Shown here: positions 16,633 through 27,143 of the stretch, piece after piece
Position numbering within the stretch: position 1 is the first letter of the stretch
Layout: each line of letters opens with the position of its first letter
Assembly: GCA_964493785.1 (NCBI GenBank)
Contig: CAZBPM010000021.1
Location: 23,095 to 87,094 of the forward strand
DNA length: 64,000 bases
DNA from: Hyphomicrobium_A sp964493785
GTDB lineage: Bacteria > Pseudomonadota > Alphaproteobacteria > Rhizobiales > Hyphomicrobiaceae
Reading direction: 5' to 3'
Position numbers and translations under genes: made by a program
The notes under the pieces: generated by a model
Told to the model about the DNA's origin: nothing
Database searches by the model: none
The model's input: the letters and a program-made list of their open reading frames with translations, nothing else

Positions 16633-18030
16633 TCAATGATGGAAGCCCGTTGCCTCGTCCGGCGTCAACGGTTGCACGACCGGATGTTGCTTGAAATGTG
16701 CGAGCGCCGCCTTCATGTCCTGGACGAGCAGCGTGCACAGATCGAAGCTGACGCCATTGCGCACCAGCACCCGCTGCACCACCTGATCGCTGCAATTGGC
16801 GGGCAGCGTATACGCCGGCACCTGCCAGCCTCGCACGCGTAGACGGTCTGCAAAATCGAACAGCGTGAAGCCGGCTCGGCGCCGTCCTTCATCTTCCACG
16901 ATACGGCGGGAATGCCGCTGCTCATGTCACTGCCGAATACGATCTCGAACGGCCCCAGCTTGGCAATCTCATCGGCCAGGTAGCGGCCGCTGCGAGCAGG
17001 CGGAATGCACCTTGCGGTACCCTTCGCGGCCCAGCCGCAGGAAATTGTAGTACTGGCAGGCAACCTGACCACCGGGCCGCGAGAAGTTCAGCGCGATATC
17101 GCGCATTTCGCCGCCGAGGTAGTTCACCCAGAAAATCATGCTCTCGGGCAGATCCTGCTGCTCGCGCCACAGCACCCAGCCCACTCCCAGCGGCGCCAGT
17201 CCGAACTTGTGGCCCGAGGCATTGATCGACTTGACCCGCTGGAGCCGGAAGTCCCATTCGAGTTCGGGCGCGCAGAACGGAGCGAGAAAACCGCCGCTCG
17301 CGCCATCTACATGGATCGGAATGTCCAATCCGGTATCGGCCTGGAGCTTGTCGAGTGCCTCGCTGACGGCTTTCACCGGCTCGAAGGCGCCCGTGAATGT
17401 CACCCCAAGCGTCGGAACGACGCCGATCGTGTTCTCGTCGCAGCGCCGCAACACCTCCTCGGGAGTCATCATCAGGCACCCCGGTTCCATCGGAATCTCA
17501 CGTAGTTCGATGTCCCAGTAGCGAGCGAACTTGTGCCAGCAGATCTGTACGGGACCCGTAACGAGGTTCGGCTTTCCTGTTGGCCTGCCCGCCGCCACCT
17601 GCCGCGCCTCCCACCGTCGCTTCATGGCGAGGCCGCCGAGCATGGCCGCCTCGCTCGATCCCACCGTAGAGCATCCGACCGCACCGTCGACGCTTGGCGC
17701 GTGCCAGAGGTCCGCGATCATGCGGACGCACCGCGCCTCGATTTCCGCAGTCTGCGGGTACTCGTCCTTGTCGATCTGGTTCTTGTCGATGCACGCATCC
17801 ATCAGCCGATGGATCTCGGGCTCCTCCGACGTCTGGCAGAACGTCGCCAGGTTTTGTCTCGAATTGCCGTCGAGCATCAGTTCGTCGCGCACGGCCGCAA
17901 AGACGCGGCGCGGATCGTGCTCGCTGATGGGGAAGTGCGATTTCGGCAGGCCGCTGGCAAAGTCGTCCGAGCCGTATGTCTCATCGTCGATTGCCTTGAG
18001 GTCTTCGATGATGATGTCGTCTTTGCCCAT
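16633..18030 (-). pseudogene. Glutamate decarboxylase gene broken by two frameshifts
   Basis: The minus strand encodes a GadB-type PLP decarboxylase in three consecutive frames. Frame one from the ATG at 18030 covers about 350 residues, including VGCSTVGSSEAAMLGGLAMK, IHVDGASGGFLAPF and SINASGHKFGLAP with the PLP lysine, up to GREGYRKVHSACSQ. A net -1 shift near 16990 moves the reading to RYLADEIAKLGPFEIVFG and KMKDGAEP. A second -1 shift near 16875 (one G missing where CCGGGC is expected) leads to GFTLFDFADRLRVRGWQVPA and the normal C-terminus ending at 16633. All family parts are present in order, so the damage is recent or a sequencing error. The enzyme would convert glutamate to GABA. Confidence 0.85.
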
Positions 18031-18174
18031 GCGCGCCTTCCGGTCTCCGGTTATTGGCAGCGATAAGGCAGCACGGCCCCTCGCAATTCGGTTCACCTCC
18101 GCCAACCGCTCGGGTGTATGGTTCTTCGAAGCCTGCGCCGCGTCTCATATCGGTACGCGAACTGGCTGCCGCGC

Positions 18175-18639
18175 TCAGAAGCCGAAATCGCTCAGCGACG
18201 GATGGTCATCCGGACGCCGTCCGAGTGGCCAATGAAATTTCCGCTCTTCCGCCTTGATCGGATGCTCGTTGATGCTCGCACGCCGGTGGCGCATCAGTCC
18301 GTCCGGATCGAACTCCCAGTTCTCGTTGCCGTAAGCACGAAACCATTGCCCGCTGTCGTCGTGATATTCGTAGGCGAAGCGCACCGCGATGCGATTGCCG
18401 GTAAAGGCCCAGAGCTCCTTGATGAGCCTGTAGTCCAGTTCCCGGTTCCATTTGCGCGTCAGAAACGCCTCGATGGCCTCGCGCCCCGTGAAGAACTCGG
18501 CGCGGTTGCGCCACTGGCTGTCCGGCGTATAGGCGAGCGCCACTTTCTTCGGATCGCGAGTGTTCCAGCCATCTTCGGCAAGGCGCACCTTCTCAATGGC
18601 GCTGTCTTCCGTGAACGGGGGGAGTGGCGGACGGGACAT
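18175..18639 (-). CDS. DUF1348 / nuclear transport factor 2-like protein
   Basis: This 154-residue protein belongs to the DUF1348 group of the NTF2-like fold. Characteristic segments are RPPLPPFTEDSAIEKVRLAE, GWNTRDPKKVALAYT, WRNRAEFFTGR, FLTRKWNRELDYRLIKELW, NRIAVRFAYEYHD and YGNENWEFDPDGLM. The family is widespread and has no established reaction; the cone-shaped pocket suggests binding or conversion of a small molecule. It is a single gene divergent from rmuC. Length is normal for the family. Confidence 0.85.
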   Translation of the reverse strand: MSRPPLPPFTEDSAIEKVRLAEDGWNTRDPKKVALAYTPDSQWRNRAEFFTGREAIEAFLTRKWNRELDYRLIKELWAFTGNRIAVRFAYEYHDDSGQWFRAYGNENWEFDPDGLMRHRRASINEHPIKAEERKFHWPLGRRPDDHPSLSDFGF

Positions 18640-18788
18640 GAGGTTCCTCTCCTGAATTGGCCTAGCCGCAAGTTAGCCCGGCGGAGCGGCCAATGGGTAA
18701 AACGCAGGCGCCAAGCTGGCTTCGACGTCGAATTTCCGTCCCGCGTCGCCCGTCCGCCCGAATTTTGCACGGACGAATCAGCTATCGC

Positions 18789-20099
18789 ATGGTCATGCTT
18801 GAGTACCTCTATTCCCTGGACCTGTCCGGCATCGAGGATTTCCTGGCCGCGAACGCGCTGGTCCTCACGTGCGCGGCCATCGGCATCTCCGGCCTCCTGA
18901 CGGCGCTCGCCGCACTCATTTCATCCGCCCGGTCACGCAATCGCGCCGCCGGGGATGAATTCGCCGAGCTTAAGGGGCGCCTTTCAGCGATAGCCGAGCT
19001 TTCCGTGCAGCAGAGCGCCGAGCAGGCGCGCGGAATGAACGAGCGCATCGATAGTCTTGCGCGCAACCTGTCGCAGGCGCTCGACGCGACTGCAGCGCGC
19101 CTTGGTGAAAACCTTAACGTCACCGCCGTCCGCCTTGGCGACAACCTCAACGCGACGGCTTCACGCCTTGGCGAGAGTATCAACTCGACCGCCGCGCGGC
19201 TCGGCGACAACCTGAGCGAGTCTGAGCGCCGCACCTGGGAGAGCCTGTCGACACTGAACGAGCGGCTCGCGCTCATCGATGAGGCCAACCGCAGCTTGAC
19301 GGAGCTTTCGACGGAAGTCGGCTCCCTGCACGGCGTGCTCGCCAACAAGCAGGCACGCGGCGCCTTCGGCCAGATGCGCATGGAGACGATCGTCCGCGAC
19401 GGCCTTCCCTCCAGTGCCTATGACTTCCAGCCCACGCTTTCGAACGGTAAGCGCCCGGACTGCGTCATCCGCGTGCCGAACGCCGAGCCCCTGGTCGTCG
19501 ATTCCAAATTCCCGCTCGAAGGCTTCGAGGCCCTGCGCCTGGCGCAATCAGCCGAGGATACCAAGCTCGCCTGCGCCGCCGTCCGCGAGGCCGTTGGCCG
19601 CCATGTGTCAGCGATTGAGGAGAAATACCTCATCCCGGGCGAGACCCAGGACACGGCGCTGCTGTTTGTGCCGTCGGAATCGATCTACGCCGACCTCTAT
19701 GAGAAATTCCCCGACCTCGTCCAGTCGGCGCACCGCGCGCGGGTCATGATCGTGTCGCCGAACACGTTGATGCTCGCCGTTCACACGGTTCAGGCCCTGC
19801 TCAAAGACGCCAAGATGCGCGACCACGCCGACATCATCCAGCGCGAGGTCGGCCTGCTCATTGCCGACGTCGCCCAGCTCGTCGAGCGCGTGTCCGACCT
19901 CGAGCGTTATCATGCGCTCTCCGGCAAAGCGCTGGAGAAGGTGACGGCTTCGACCTCGAGAATTCTCGCCCGCCGAGATCGGCTCAACATACTGGATCTC
20001 GACGCCATGGCGGAGCCATCGAACGCCATGGCGGAGCCATCGAACGTCACGGCTCTCGCAGAGACCGACAGCGCCAGCAAGCGCAGCCGCTCGCGCTAG
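18789..20099 (+). CDS. rmuC: DNA recombination protein RmuC
   Basis: RmuC proteins limit DNA inversions and carry a nuclease-like core fold. The 436-residue product has an N-terminal membrane anchor (about residues 18-42), a long coiled coil, and the RmuC core from about residue 185: ARGAFGQMRMETIVRDGLP, KRPDCVIRVPN, VVDSKFPLEGFEAL, TALLFVPSESIYADLYE and VMIVSPNTLMLAVHTVQALLKD. I start at the ATG at 18789; another at 18795 is equally possible. Unusual features are four tandem 11-residue repeats in the coiled coil (19086-19217) and a perfect duplication of AMAEPSN near the C-terminus, encoded by a 21-base direct repeat at 20004-20045. Confidence 0.92.
   Translation: MVMLEYLYSLDLSGIEDFLAANALVLTCAAIGISGLLTALAALISSARSRNRAAGDEFAELKGRLSAIAELSVQQSAEQARGMNERIDSLARNLSQALDATAARLGENLNVTAVRLGDNLNATASRLGESINSTAARLGDNLSESERRTWESLSTLNERLALIDEANRSLTELSTEVGSLHGVLANKQARGAFGQMRMETIVRDGLPSSAYDFQPTLSNGKRPDCVIRVPNAEPLVVDSKFPLEGFEALRLAQSAEDTKLACAAVREAVGRHVSAIEEKYLIPGETQDTALLFVPSESIYADLYEKFPDLVQSAHRARVMIVSPNTLMLAVHTVQALLKDAKMRDHADIIQREVGLLIADVAQLVERVSDLERYHALSGKALEKVTASTSRILARRDRLNILDLDAMAEPSNAMAEPSNVTALAETDSASKRSRSR
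19086..19217 (+). repeat. Four tandem 33-bp units encoding an 11-residue (hendecad) repeat in RmuC
   Basis: The four units read ATAARLGENLN, VTAVRLGDNLN, ATASRLGESIN and STAARLGDNLS. Protein identity between units is high while codons differ at many positions, so the array is old and kept by selection on the protein. The 11-residue period fits a right-handed or straight coiled coil rather than the usual heptad one. Confidence 0.9.
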
Positions 20100-20728
20100 C
20101 TCTTTGCTCGCTCACGACCCATCAACGCACCTACGGTACAGACGATCAGCGCGGCGAGCGCGAAGCCGGCCAACACGTCCGTCGGGTAGTGCACTCCGAG
20201 ATAGATCCGCGACAGCCCGATGGCCCCCACGAGCGCGAACGTCGCTGCCAGGATCACGTTACGCTGCCATTTACGCGGCATTTCCGCTGCGATCAGCGAG
20301 CCGACGACCCCGTAGGCGCACGCCGAAAACAGCGCATGTCCGCTGGCGAAGCTATGGCTGTCGGGAACGTCACCGAAGAACGCCTCGGGCCGCTCCCGCG
20401 CCACGGCGATCTTGATCGAGTAGTTGAGCACGGCAGCGGCAGCCATGACGACGGCGATGTATGCCGCATCGCGCCGACGTCCGAGTGCCACAAGAGCCAG
20501 CGCCTCGACGCCCGCCAGCAGGAAAACGACCACCGTCGAGCCGAGCACCGTCACGAATGAAAAGAAGGCCGTCAGCGCTGGGCTGGCCCTGCCGTTGACG
20601 AACGATCGCACCGCCGCGTCGATCCCGTCGCTGGCACCTATCACGACGGCAACCGCCACGCTTACGAATAGCAGGGTCGAAATCGCCAGGCATGGCAGGC
20701 GCGAGCGAAAGTGTATTCCCGAGGTCAT
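20096..20728 (-). CDS. PAP2-family phosphatase (undecaprenyl- or lipid-phosphate type)
   Basis: A 210-residue membrane protein with about six hydrophobic segments. The three PAP2 motifs are visible: KIAVARERP (motif 1), SHSFASGH (motif 2, catalytic His) and SRIYLGVHYPTDVLAG (motif 3, nucleophile His). These enzymes remove phosphate from lipid phosphates at the outer face of the inner membrane; the likely substrates here are undecaprenyl pyrophosphate or phosphatidic acid. Its stop overlaps the rmuC stop on the opposite strand. It is about 60 bases from the lipid-kinase-like gene upstream, so a lipid phosphate kinase/phosphatase pair is possible. Confidence 0.9.
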   Translation of the reverse strand: MTSGIHFRSRLPCLAISTLLFVSVAVAVVIGASDGIDAAVRSFVNGRASPALTAFFSFVTVLGSTVVVFLLAGVEALALVALGRRRDAAYIAVVMAAAAVLNYSIKIAVARERPEAFFGDVPDSHSFASGHALFSACAYGVVGSLIAAEMPRKWQRNVILAATFALVGAIGLSRIYLGVHYPTDVLAGFALAALIVCTVGALMGRERAKS

Positions 20729-20788
20729 CGATCCGGCCGCCGCGGTTGCTGTTCGAGATCGACTTATGCAACGTCGGCGGACCGGCGG

Positions 20789-21712
20789 CTAGTCGCCCAG
20801 TTCGCCGTCCGGCACAAAGACGCGCAGCGCCTTTGGCCGAATGAGGTAATGCAGCGGCGACTGCATCACGATCAACTCGCCATCATTGGCGACCTTGACG
20901 CTGCGCTGCCGACGCGTCTGTACCCAAAGCTCGCTCGCCTCCAGGACTTTCAGGTCGACTGGCCGAGCCTTGCCGAAGAGCGCCCGCACCGCCATCGCGA
21001 CGAGCTGGGAGCGACCTGCGTCAGGCGCGCTGCAAACCCACAGCTGTCCTGCGTCAAGCCTCTCGCGTTCGCCAATGCGCAGCCCGGCCGCGTGGTAGGC
21101 GTTGTTGCCGATGAATATAAACGGCGTCCTGTCGGTGCCGTCATACTTCCCGTCTGAATGCAGGCTGGCATGGAAATGCGGAACGCGCCGCATGATCTTC
21201 ACGGTCGCGCGCGCGAACGCGAGCCATTTTTTCACGCCCTGCCGCTGCAACTCTGACCGCTCGGCGACGATCGCGGGGTAAAGCCCGATGCTCGAGTTGT
21301 TGACGAAGATGCGGCCGTTGACCTCGCCGACATCGACCATGCGGGTGCGCCCAGCAAGAATGTTATCGATCGCCGCATCCAGTGCCAGCGGTATGCCCGC
21401 ATCCTTGGCAAAATGGTTCAACGTGCCGAGCGGAAGGACGCCGAGGGCTGCCGGGGTTCCCACCAGAGCCGAAGCAACGGCACTCACCGTTCCATCTCCG
21501 CCGGCAGCGACAACGGTAGTATACCCCTGTTCCGCAAAGCGCCGGGCCAGAGGCACGAGATCGGCGCCACGCTTGGCGACGATCGTTTCAACCCTGGCGC
21601 CCCGGTCGCGAAACAGCTCCACCACGCGCGACGACAGTTGCGCAGCCGCGTTCGAGCGCGCGCGGGCGTTGACGATGCAGGCGAGTACGGTTTGCCCGAC
21701 GTGCTGATCCAT
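20789..21712 (-). CDS. Diacylglycerol/sphingosine kinase-like (YegS/LCB5 family) protein
   Basis: The 307-residue protein has the DAGK catalytic signature: ARARSNAAAQ in the nucleotide-binding loop, VVAAGGDGTVSAVASALVG and LGVLPLGTLNHFAKDAGIP (the GTxN motif). NNSSIGLYPAIVAERSE and IFIGNNAYHAAG follow in the C-terminal beta domain. I chose the ATG at 21712 because GGAGGG precedes it by ten bases; an upstream frame adds ten residues without a ribosome site. It phosphorylates a lipid hydroxyl, but which lipid is not shown by sequence. Confidence 0.88.
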   Translation of the reverse strand: MDQHVGQTVLACIVNARARSNAAAQLSSRVVELFRDRGARVETIVAKRGADLVPLARRFAEQGYTTVVAAGGDGTVSAVASALVGTPAALGVLPLGTLNHFAKDAGIPLALDAAIDNILAGRTRMVDVGEVNGRIFVNNSSIGLYPAIVAERSELQRQGVKKWLAFARATVKIMRRVPHFHASLHSDGKYDGTDRTPFIFIGNNAYHAAGLRIGERERLDAGQLWVCSAPDAGRSQLVAMAVRALFGKARPVDLKVLEASELWVQTRRQRSVKVANDGELIVMQSPLHYLIRPKALRVFVPDGELGD

Positions 21713-21804
21713 GCTGCCACCGCCCTCCTGTAGCCTCGACAACCCGGATCGAGGCCACTTGTTCCCACGAGCGAGCTAAGCGCCCGCCGTGGCCCTGGTG
21801 GCGA

Positions 21805-22311
21805 CTACTGCGAAATCCAGTCGGCGCACTTCACCGGGGCTCCCGGCTCGCCCCACGGGCTGATCGGCACCGCCGACGTCGAGTTCTCCGGGCTGCCCTC
21901 GATGATCTTGTCGGTGTACGTCATGTAGACGAGCACGTTCCGCTTCGGATCGCAGCCGCGCACGATCTGCATCTTCTTGAAAATCAGCGAGCGCCGCTGG
22001 CTGAACGCCTCATCGCCCTGCTCGAGCTTGCGCTTGAACTTGATCGGCCCGATCTGCCGACAGGCAAGCGAGGTGTTGGAAAGCTCCTCGGCGAGGCCGA
22101 GCCATCCCTTCCAGCCGCCCTTTTCCGGCACCGTGAAATAGCAGGTGACCCCCTCGACGTCGGGATCATCGATCGCATACGTCCCGAGCTTGGAATCCGG
22201 CGACAGGAACTTCCACACCGTCGTCTTCTTCATGATGAGGTCGGGGTCTTCCGCGGCTGCAGAGCCGGTAAGCAGCAACAGGGCTCCGAGGCAGGCGACG
22301 ATCAGGCGCAT
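21805..22311 (-). CDS. creA: CreA-family periplasmic protein
   Basis: The 168-residue protein starts with a signal peptide (about residues 1-20, LLLLTGSAAAE) and matches the CreA family: VWKFLSPDSKLGTYAIDDP, VEGVTCYFTVPEKGG, LACRQIGPI, SQRRSLIFKKMQIVRGCDP and LVYMTYTDKIIEGSPENS. The role of CreA is not established. It is a single gene, divergent from a small membrane protein gene at 22430. The match covers the whole length. Confidence 0.92.
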   Translation of the reverse strand: MRLIVACLGALLLLTGSAAAEDPDLIMKKTTVWKFLSPDSKLGTYAIDDPDVEGVTCYFTVPEKGGWKGWLGLAEELSNTSLACRQIGPIKFKRKLEQGDEAFSQRRSLIFKKMQIVRGCDPKRNVLVYMTYTDKIIEGSPENSTSAVPISPWGEPGAPVKCADWISQ

Positions 22312-22429
22312 TCATTCTCTCCTCTGGCGAAACCGGTCGCCACGACGCGAGCAGATGGCCCCTGCACGCGTTGAGTACAAGCGGCATGTCCGTGCTAAAG
22401 GTTCCGGCCAAAGCACAAGGAGACGGCAC

Positions 22430-22912
22430 GTGGCCCGGCGATCGATTGGCGATGCAGCGAAAGTCGTGATTGCAGCGGTCGGGCTGGGGCCACCTCTCGG
22501 CGGCATTGCCGTCATGGCGCTGCTGCAGGTCGTGCCTTGGTTCGCCGCTGACTTCAGCACGCCCGTACCGGAGTTCGGCAAAAACCTGCTCAGCGCGGTG
22601 CTGCTCGCCATTCCGCTCTCCTATGCGGTCGGCGTTTACTCGGCCGTTCTCGCAGGACTTGCGTTGGCCGCTTTCGTCGCCTGGGGTGGCCGCCTGACAT
22701 GGTGGGCGTGCGTCGCCGCTTCGCTTGTTTATCCTGCGCTTTTGGCAATCGGCAGCTTGGTCGCGACGCACAATTCTCCAGAAACCGCGCCGCCCCTCAT
22801 AATAAATGCTGCGCTTATGACCGTCGCTTCCGTCTCCGCTGCCTTGCTGACATACGTTCTCCTGCGCAACACGGCCATGGTGCGAAAGCTTAACGCCCCC
22901 GCCGGGTCGTGA
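22430..22912 (+). CDS. Small integral membrane protein, function unknown
   Basis: The product from the GTG at 22430 has 160 residues and four hydrophobic segments separated by short loops (for example AIPLSYAVGVYSAVLAGLAL). The start is set by AAGGAGA six bases upstream; the frame open before this point overlaps creA on the other strand and is not protein-like. I do not recognise the family. It is 31 bases before the YcgN-like gene and likely co-transcribed with it. Confidence 0.75.
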   Translation: MARRSIGDAAKVVIAAVGLGPPLGGIAVMALLQVVPWFAADFSTPVPEFGKNLLSAVLLAIPLSYAVGVYSAVLAGLALAAFVAWGGRLTWWACVAASLVYPALLAIGSLVATHNSPETAPPLIINAALMTVASVSAALLTYVLLRNTAMVRKLNAPAGS

Positions 22913-22943
22913 CCTGCTGCTCGAGTGTGCTACAAGGCCGCCC

Positions 22944-23417
22944 ATGAGGAAGCCCGACCAGGATCAGGATGCGCCCGGCTACCGCCCATTCTGGGAGGTG
23001 AAGCCTTTGGAAGCCATGTCGCGCGATGAGTGGGAATCGCTCTGCGACGGCTGCGGCCAGTGCTGCCTGATCAAGGTCGAGGACGAGGACACCGGTGGCA
23101 TCTTCCTGACGCGCCTCGGCTGCAAGCTGCTCGACACCCGAACCTGCCGTTGCCGCGACTATCCAGGCCGGAAGAAAAAGGTGCCGGACTGCCTGAGCCT
23201 CGTCCCGGACGACATCGCGCGCCTGTCCTGGCTTCCCGCCACCTGCGCCTACCGCAGCCTGGCCGAAGGCCGCGGGCTGGAGTGGTGGCATCCGCTCGTC
23301 TCCGGGGATCCCGAGACGGTGCACGAGGCTGGCATCTCCGTGCGTGGCTGGGCGCGCAGCGAGAAGGGCGTCAAGCCGAGCGCCATCGCCCGCTATATTA
23401 TCGGCGAAGCTGGCTGA
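22944..23417 (+). CDS. YcgN / UPF0260 family cysteine-cluster protein
   Basis: This 157-residue protein matches the UPF0260 (YcgN) family over its length: FWEVKPLEAMSRDEWESLCD, then the cluster CDGCGQCCLIK, LTRLGCKLLDTRTCRCRDYP, VPDCLSLVP, LPATCAYRSLAEGRGLEWWHP, and RGWARSEKGVKPSAI. The spaced cysteines are those of the Fe-S/zinc-cluster group that includes YkgJ. Its biochemical role is unknown. It sits in a compact plus-strand run of small membrane protein, YcgN, small membrane protein and ABC-F gene. Confidence 0.92.
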   Translation: MRKPDQDQDAPGYRPFWEVKPLEAMSRDEWESLCDGCGQCCLIKVEDEDTGGIFLTRLGCKLLDTRTCRCRDYPGRKKKVPDCLSLVPDDIARLSWLPATCAYRSLAEGRGLEWWHPLVSGDPETVHEAGISVRGWARSEKGVKPSAIARYIIGEAG

Positions 23418-23439
23418 TCGACGGGACGGGAGTGCAAGC

Positions 23440-23769
23440 ATGGGCTTGAGCGCAAATCATTCCGCCTCGCAGGCGATCCAGATCACCTGGGCTGATCGGG
23501 CCGGTCTCCTTGCCGCCCTCACCGCCACTGTGCTCGCCTTCGCGTTGACCAAGGCGCGGCTCGACGGCCTCATCGGCTTGAACGTAGCTTTCTTGCTCGC
23601 GGCCCTGGCTGCGATGGCGCATTTTGCGGTGGTGGTCGTCGTTGCCGCGCGCACGCGCGGCCTCGCATGGTGCGCATACCTGCTCCTGACGGCCATCGGC
23701 TTCGTTGCCATCGGCGCGGTGACCCCGATCAGCGCCGCCGTACAGCTGCTCCGCCTGAACATCGGATAA
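23440..23769 (+). CDS. Small membrane protein, function unknown
   Basis: A 109-residue protein with three hydrophobic segments (about residues 22-37, 44-70 and 76-98) and no recognised motif. The ATG at 23440 gives the first product residue just ahead of the hydrophobic core; upstream codons overlap the YcgN gene. It ends two bases before the ABC-F start and so is probably in the same transcript. Confidence 0.7.
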   Translation: MGLSANHSASQAIQITWADRAGLLAALTATVLAFALTKARLDGLIGLNVAFLLAALAAMAHFAVVVVVAARTRGLAWCAYLLLTAIGFVAIGAVTPISAAVQLLRLNIG

Positions 23770-23771
23770 GA

Positions 23772-25595
<1,824 letters not shown>

Positions 25596-25735
25596 TCTCC
25601 CGCGCTCCGATCGCCCGAGCGCCTACCAGCGAGGGCCTGAATCGGCAGCGCAACACAGTATGCGCGACGTTCTCCGCAGAAAAGCCTTCTCGCCTCCCGT
25701 GTCACTGAAGACAACAAAGCGCCGCGGCGCTCGTG

Positions 25736-26959
25736 TCACCTACCCAAAGCAGCCTCAGCCCACTGCAGCGCGCCGCGTCCCGCCTGCGCCCCCGTCGACA
25801 GGCATCCCTGCAAGAGATACCCACCCGTCGGCGCTTCCCAGTCGAGCATTTCGCCCGCAACGAACACGCCCGGCCGAGCCCGCAGCATCAGGTGCTCGTC
25901 GACCTCGTCCCACATGATTCCACCTGCACTCGAAATCGCCGTTTCGATCGGCGCCGCACGCGTCAGTCGCACAGGCACAGCCTTGATGAGACCGGCAATG
26001 GATTGCGGCGTCATGCCGGCAAGACGCCCCGGCAGAGCCTCGTGCAGCATTCCGATCTCCAGCGGCGACAGTCCGCCGGCCTTACGCAGGAATGTCGCCA
26101 GCGATTGCTTGCCGCGTGGCTTAGACAGCCGCGCCGCGATGGTCTCCTCAGCCATATCCGGACGCAGGTCGATCGACAGCACGGCCTCATCTCCGCGCGC
26201 CAATGCGTCCCGCAGCCCCGCCGAAAGAGCGTATATCGCGCCCCCCTCGATCCCGGCCGCAGTGATCAGCGCCTCGCCGCGCACGGTCGCACCGCCATGG
26301 CTTGCCGCGATCCGCTTCAGCGGCTGTCCTTCGAAGCGCTCGCGGAAAATATCCGACCACTGGACGCCGAACCCGCAGTTGGCGGCAGCCAGAGGGTTCA
26401 CCCCTATGCCGCTGCCCGCGATCAGCGGCACCCACTCCCCGGTCGATCCAAGGCGTGGCCAACTCGCGCCACCGAGGGCCAGCACGGTCGCATACGCCTC
26501 GATCGCTCTCTCACCATTCGGCGTGTCGATCAGGACGCGGCCGCTCTCGTCCCAGCCCTTCCAGAGACACCGCGTGCGAAACTCTACGCCGGTGCCGATC
26601 AGCCGTGCCAGCCATGCGCGCAGCAACGGCGACGCCTTCATCGCTTTTGGAAAGATGCGCCCGCTGCTGCCGACGAACGTCCCCTCCCCAAGCCCTTCGC
26701 ACCAGGCTCGCACCTCGCTCGGCGGCATTGCTTCGATGGCGGGGCGCAGGCGGTCGCTTGAGGGGCCGTACCGCTTCAAAAGCGCCTCGATATCCTCGCT
26801 ATGCGTGAGGTTCAGCCCCCCGCGCCCGGCCAGCAGGAACTTGCGGGCCAGCGATGGCATGCGGTCGAATACGGTTACCTTCGCGCCGCCCGCAGCCATC
26901 ACCTCGGCCGCCATCAGGCCGGCAGGGCCGCCGCCGATAACGGCGATGCTACAACTCAA
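25736..26959 (-). CDS. TIGR03862-type NAD(P)/FAD-dependent flavoprotein (HI0933-like)
   Basis: The 407-residue protein has an N-terminal FAD-binding Rossmann motif, VIGGGPAGLMAAEVMAAGG, then LARKFLLAGRGGLNLTHSED, WCEGLGEGTFVGSSGRIFP, LALGGASWPRLGSTGEWVPL, and a C-terminal FVAGEMLDWEAPTGGYLLQG. This matches the HI0933/BaiN-like family, in the subgroup known as TIGR03862. The reaction of this subgroup is not established; a flavin-dependent reductase is likely. It is a single gene on the minus strand between two plus-strand blocks. Confidence 0.9.
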   Translation of the reverse strand: MSCSIAVIGGGPAGLMAAEVMAAGGAKVTVFDRMPSLARKFLLAGRGGLNLTHSEDIEALLKRYGPSSDRLRPAIEAMPPSEVRAWCEGLGEGTFVGSSGRIFPKAMKASPLLRAWLARLIGTGVEFRTRCLWKGWDESGRVLIDTPNGERAIEAYATVLALGGASWPRLGSTGEWVPLIAGSGIGVNPLAAANCGFGVQWSDIFRERFEGQPLKRIAASHGGATVRGEALITAAGIEGGAIYALSAGLRDALARGDEAVLSIDLRPDMAEETIAARLSKPRGKQSLATFLRKAGGLSPLEIGMLHEALPGRLAGMTPQSIAGLIKAVPVRLTRAAPIETAISSAGGIMWDEVDEHLMLRARPGVFVAGEMLDWEAPTGGYLLQGCLSTGAQAGRGALQWAEAALGR

Positions 26960-27143
26960 GCCATTCCCTCGCTGCCTCTAGGGCCCCGTTCGGTAACCCT
27001 GCCCCTAGCACCGCTATGGATCAGCTGACAACGCCAGCGCCGCACGTTGCCCCGCAATATGCCGGCCCCAAGTGCGACAGCCGGTCTATGCGCGGCCGCC
27101 GGGGTGTTATAATGTTCCATTCCGGCCGTGAGGATTTTCCCAG

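Noticed and set aside
16870..16995. Programmed frameshifting as an explanation for the split glutamate decarboxylase
   Set aside because: No slippery heptamer or stop-codon arrangement is seen at either shift, and two separate -1 changes in one gene fit mutation or sequence error better.
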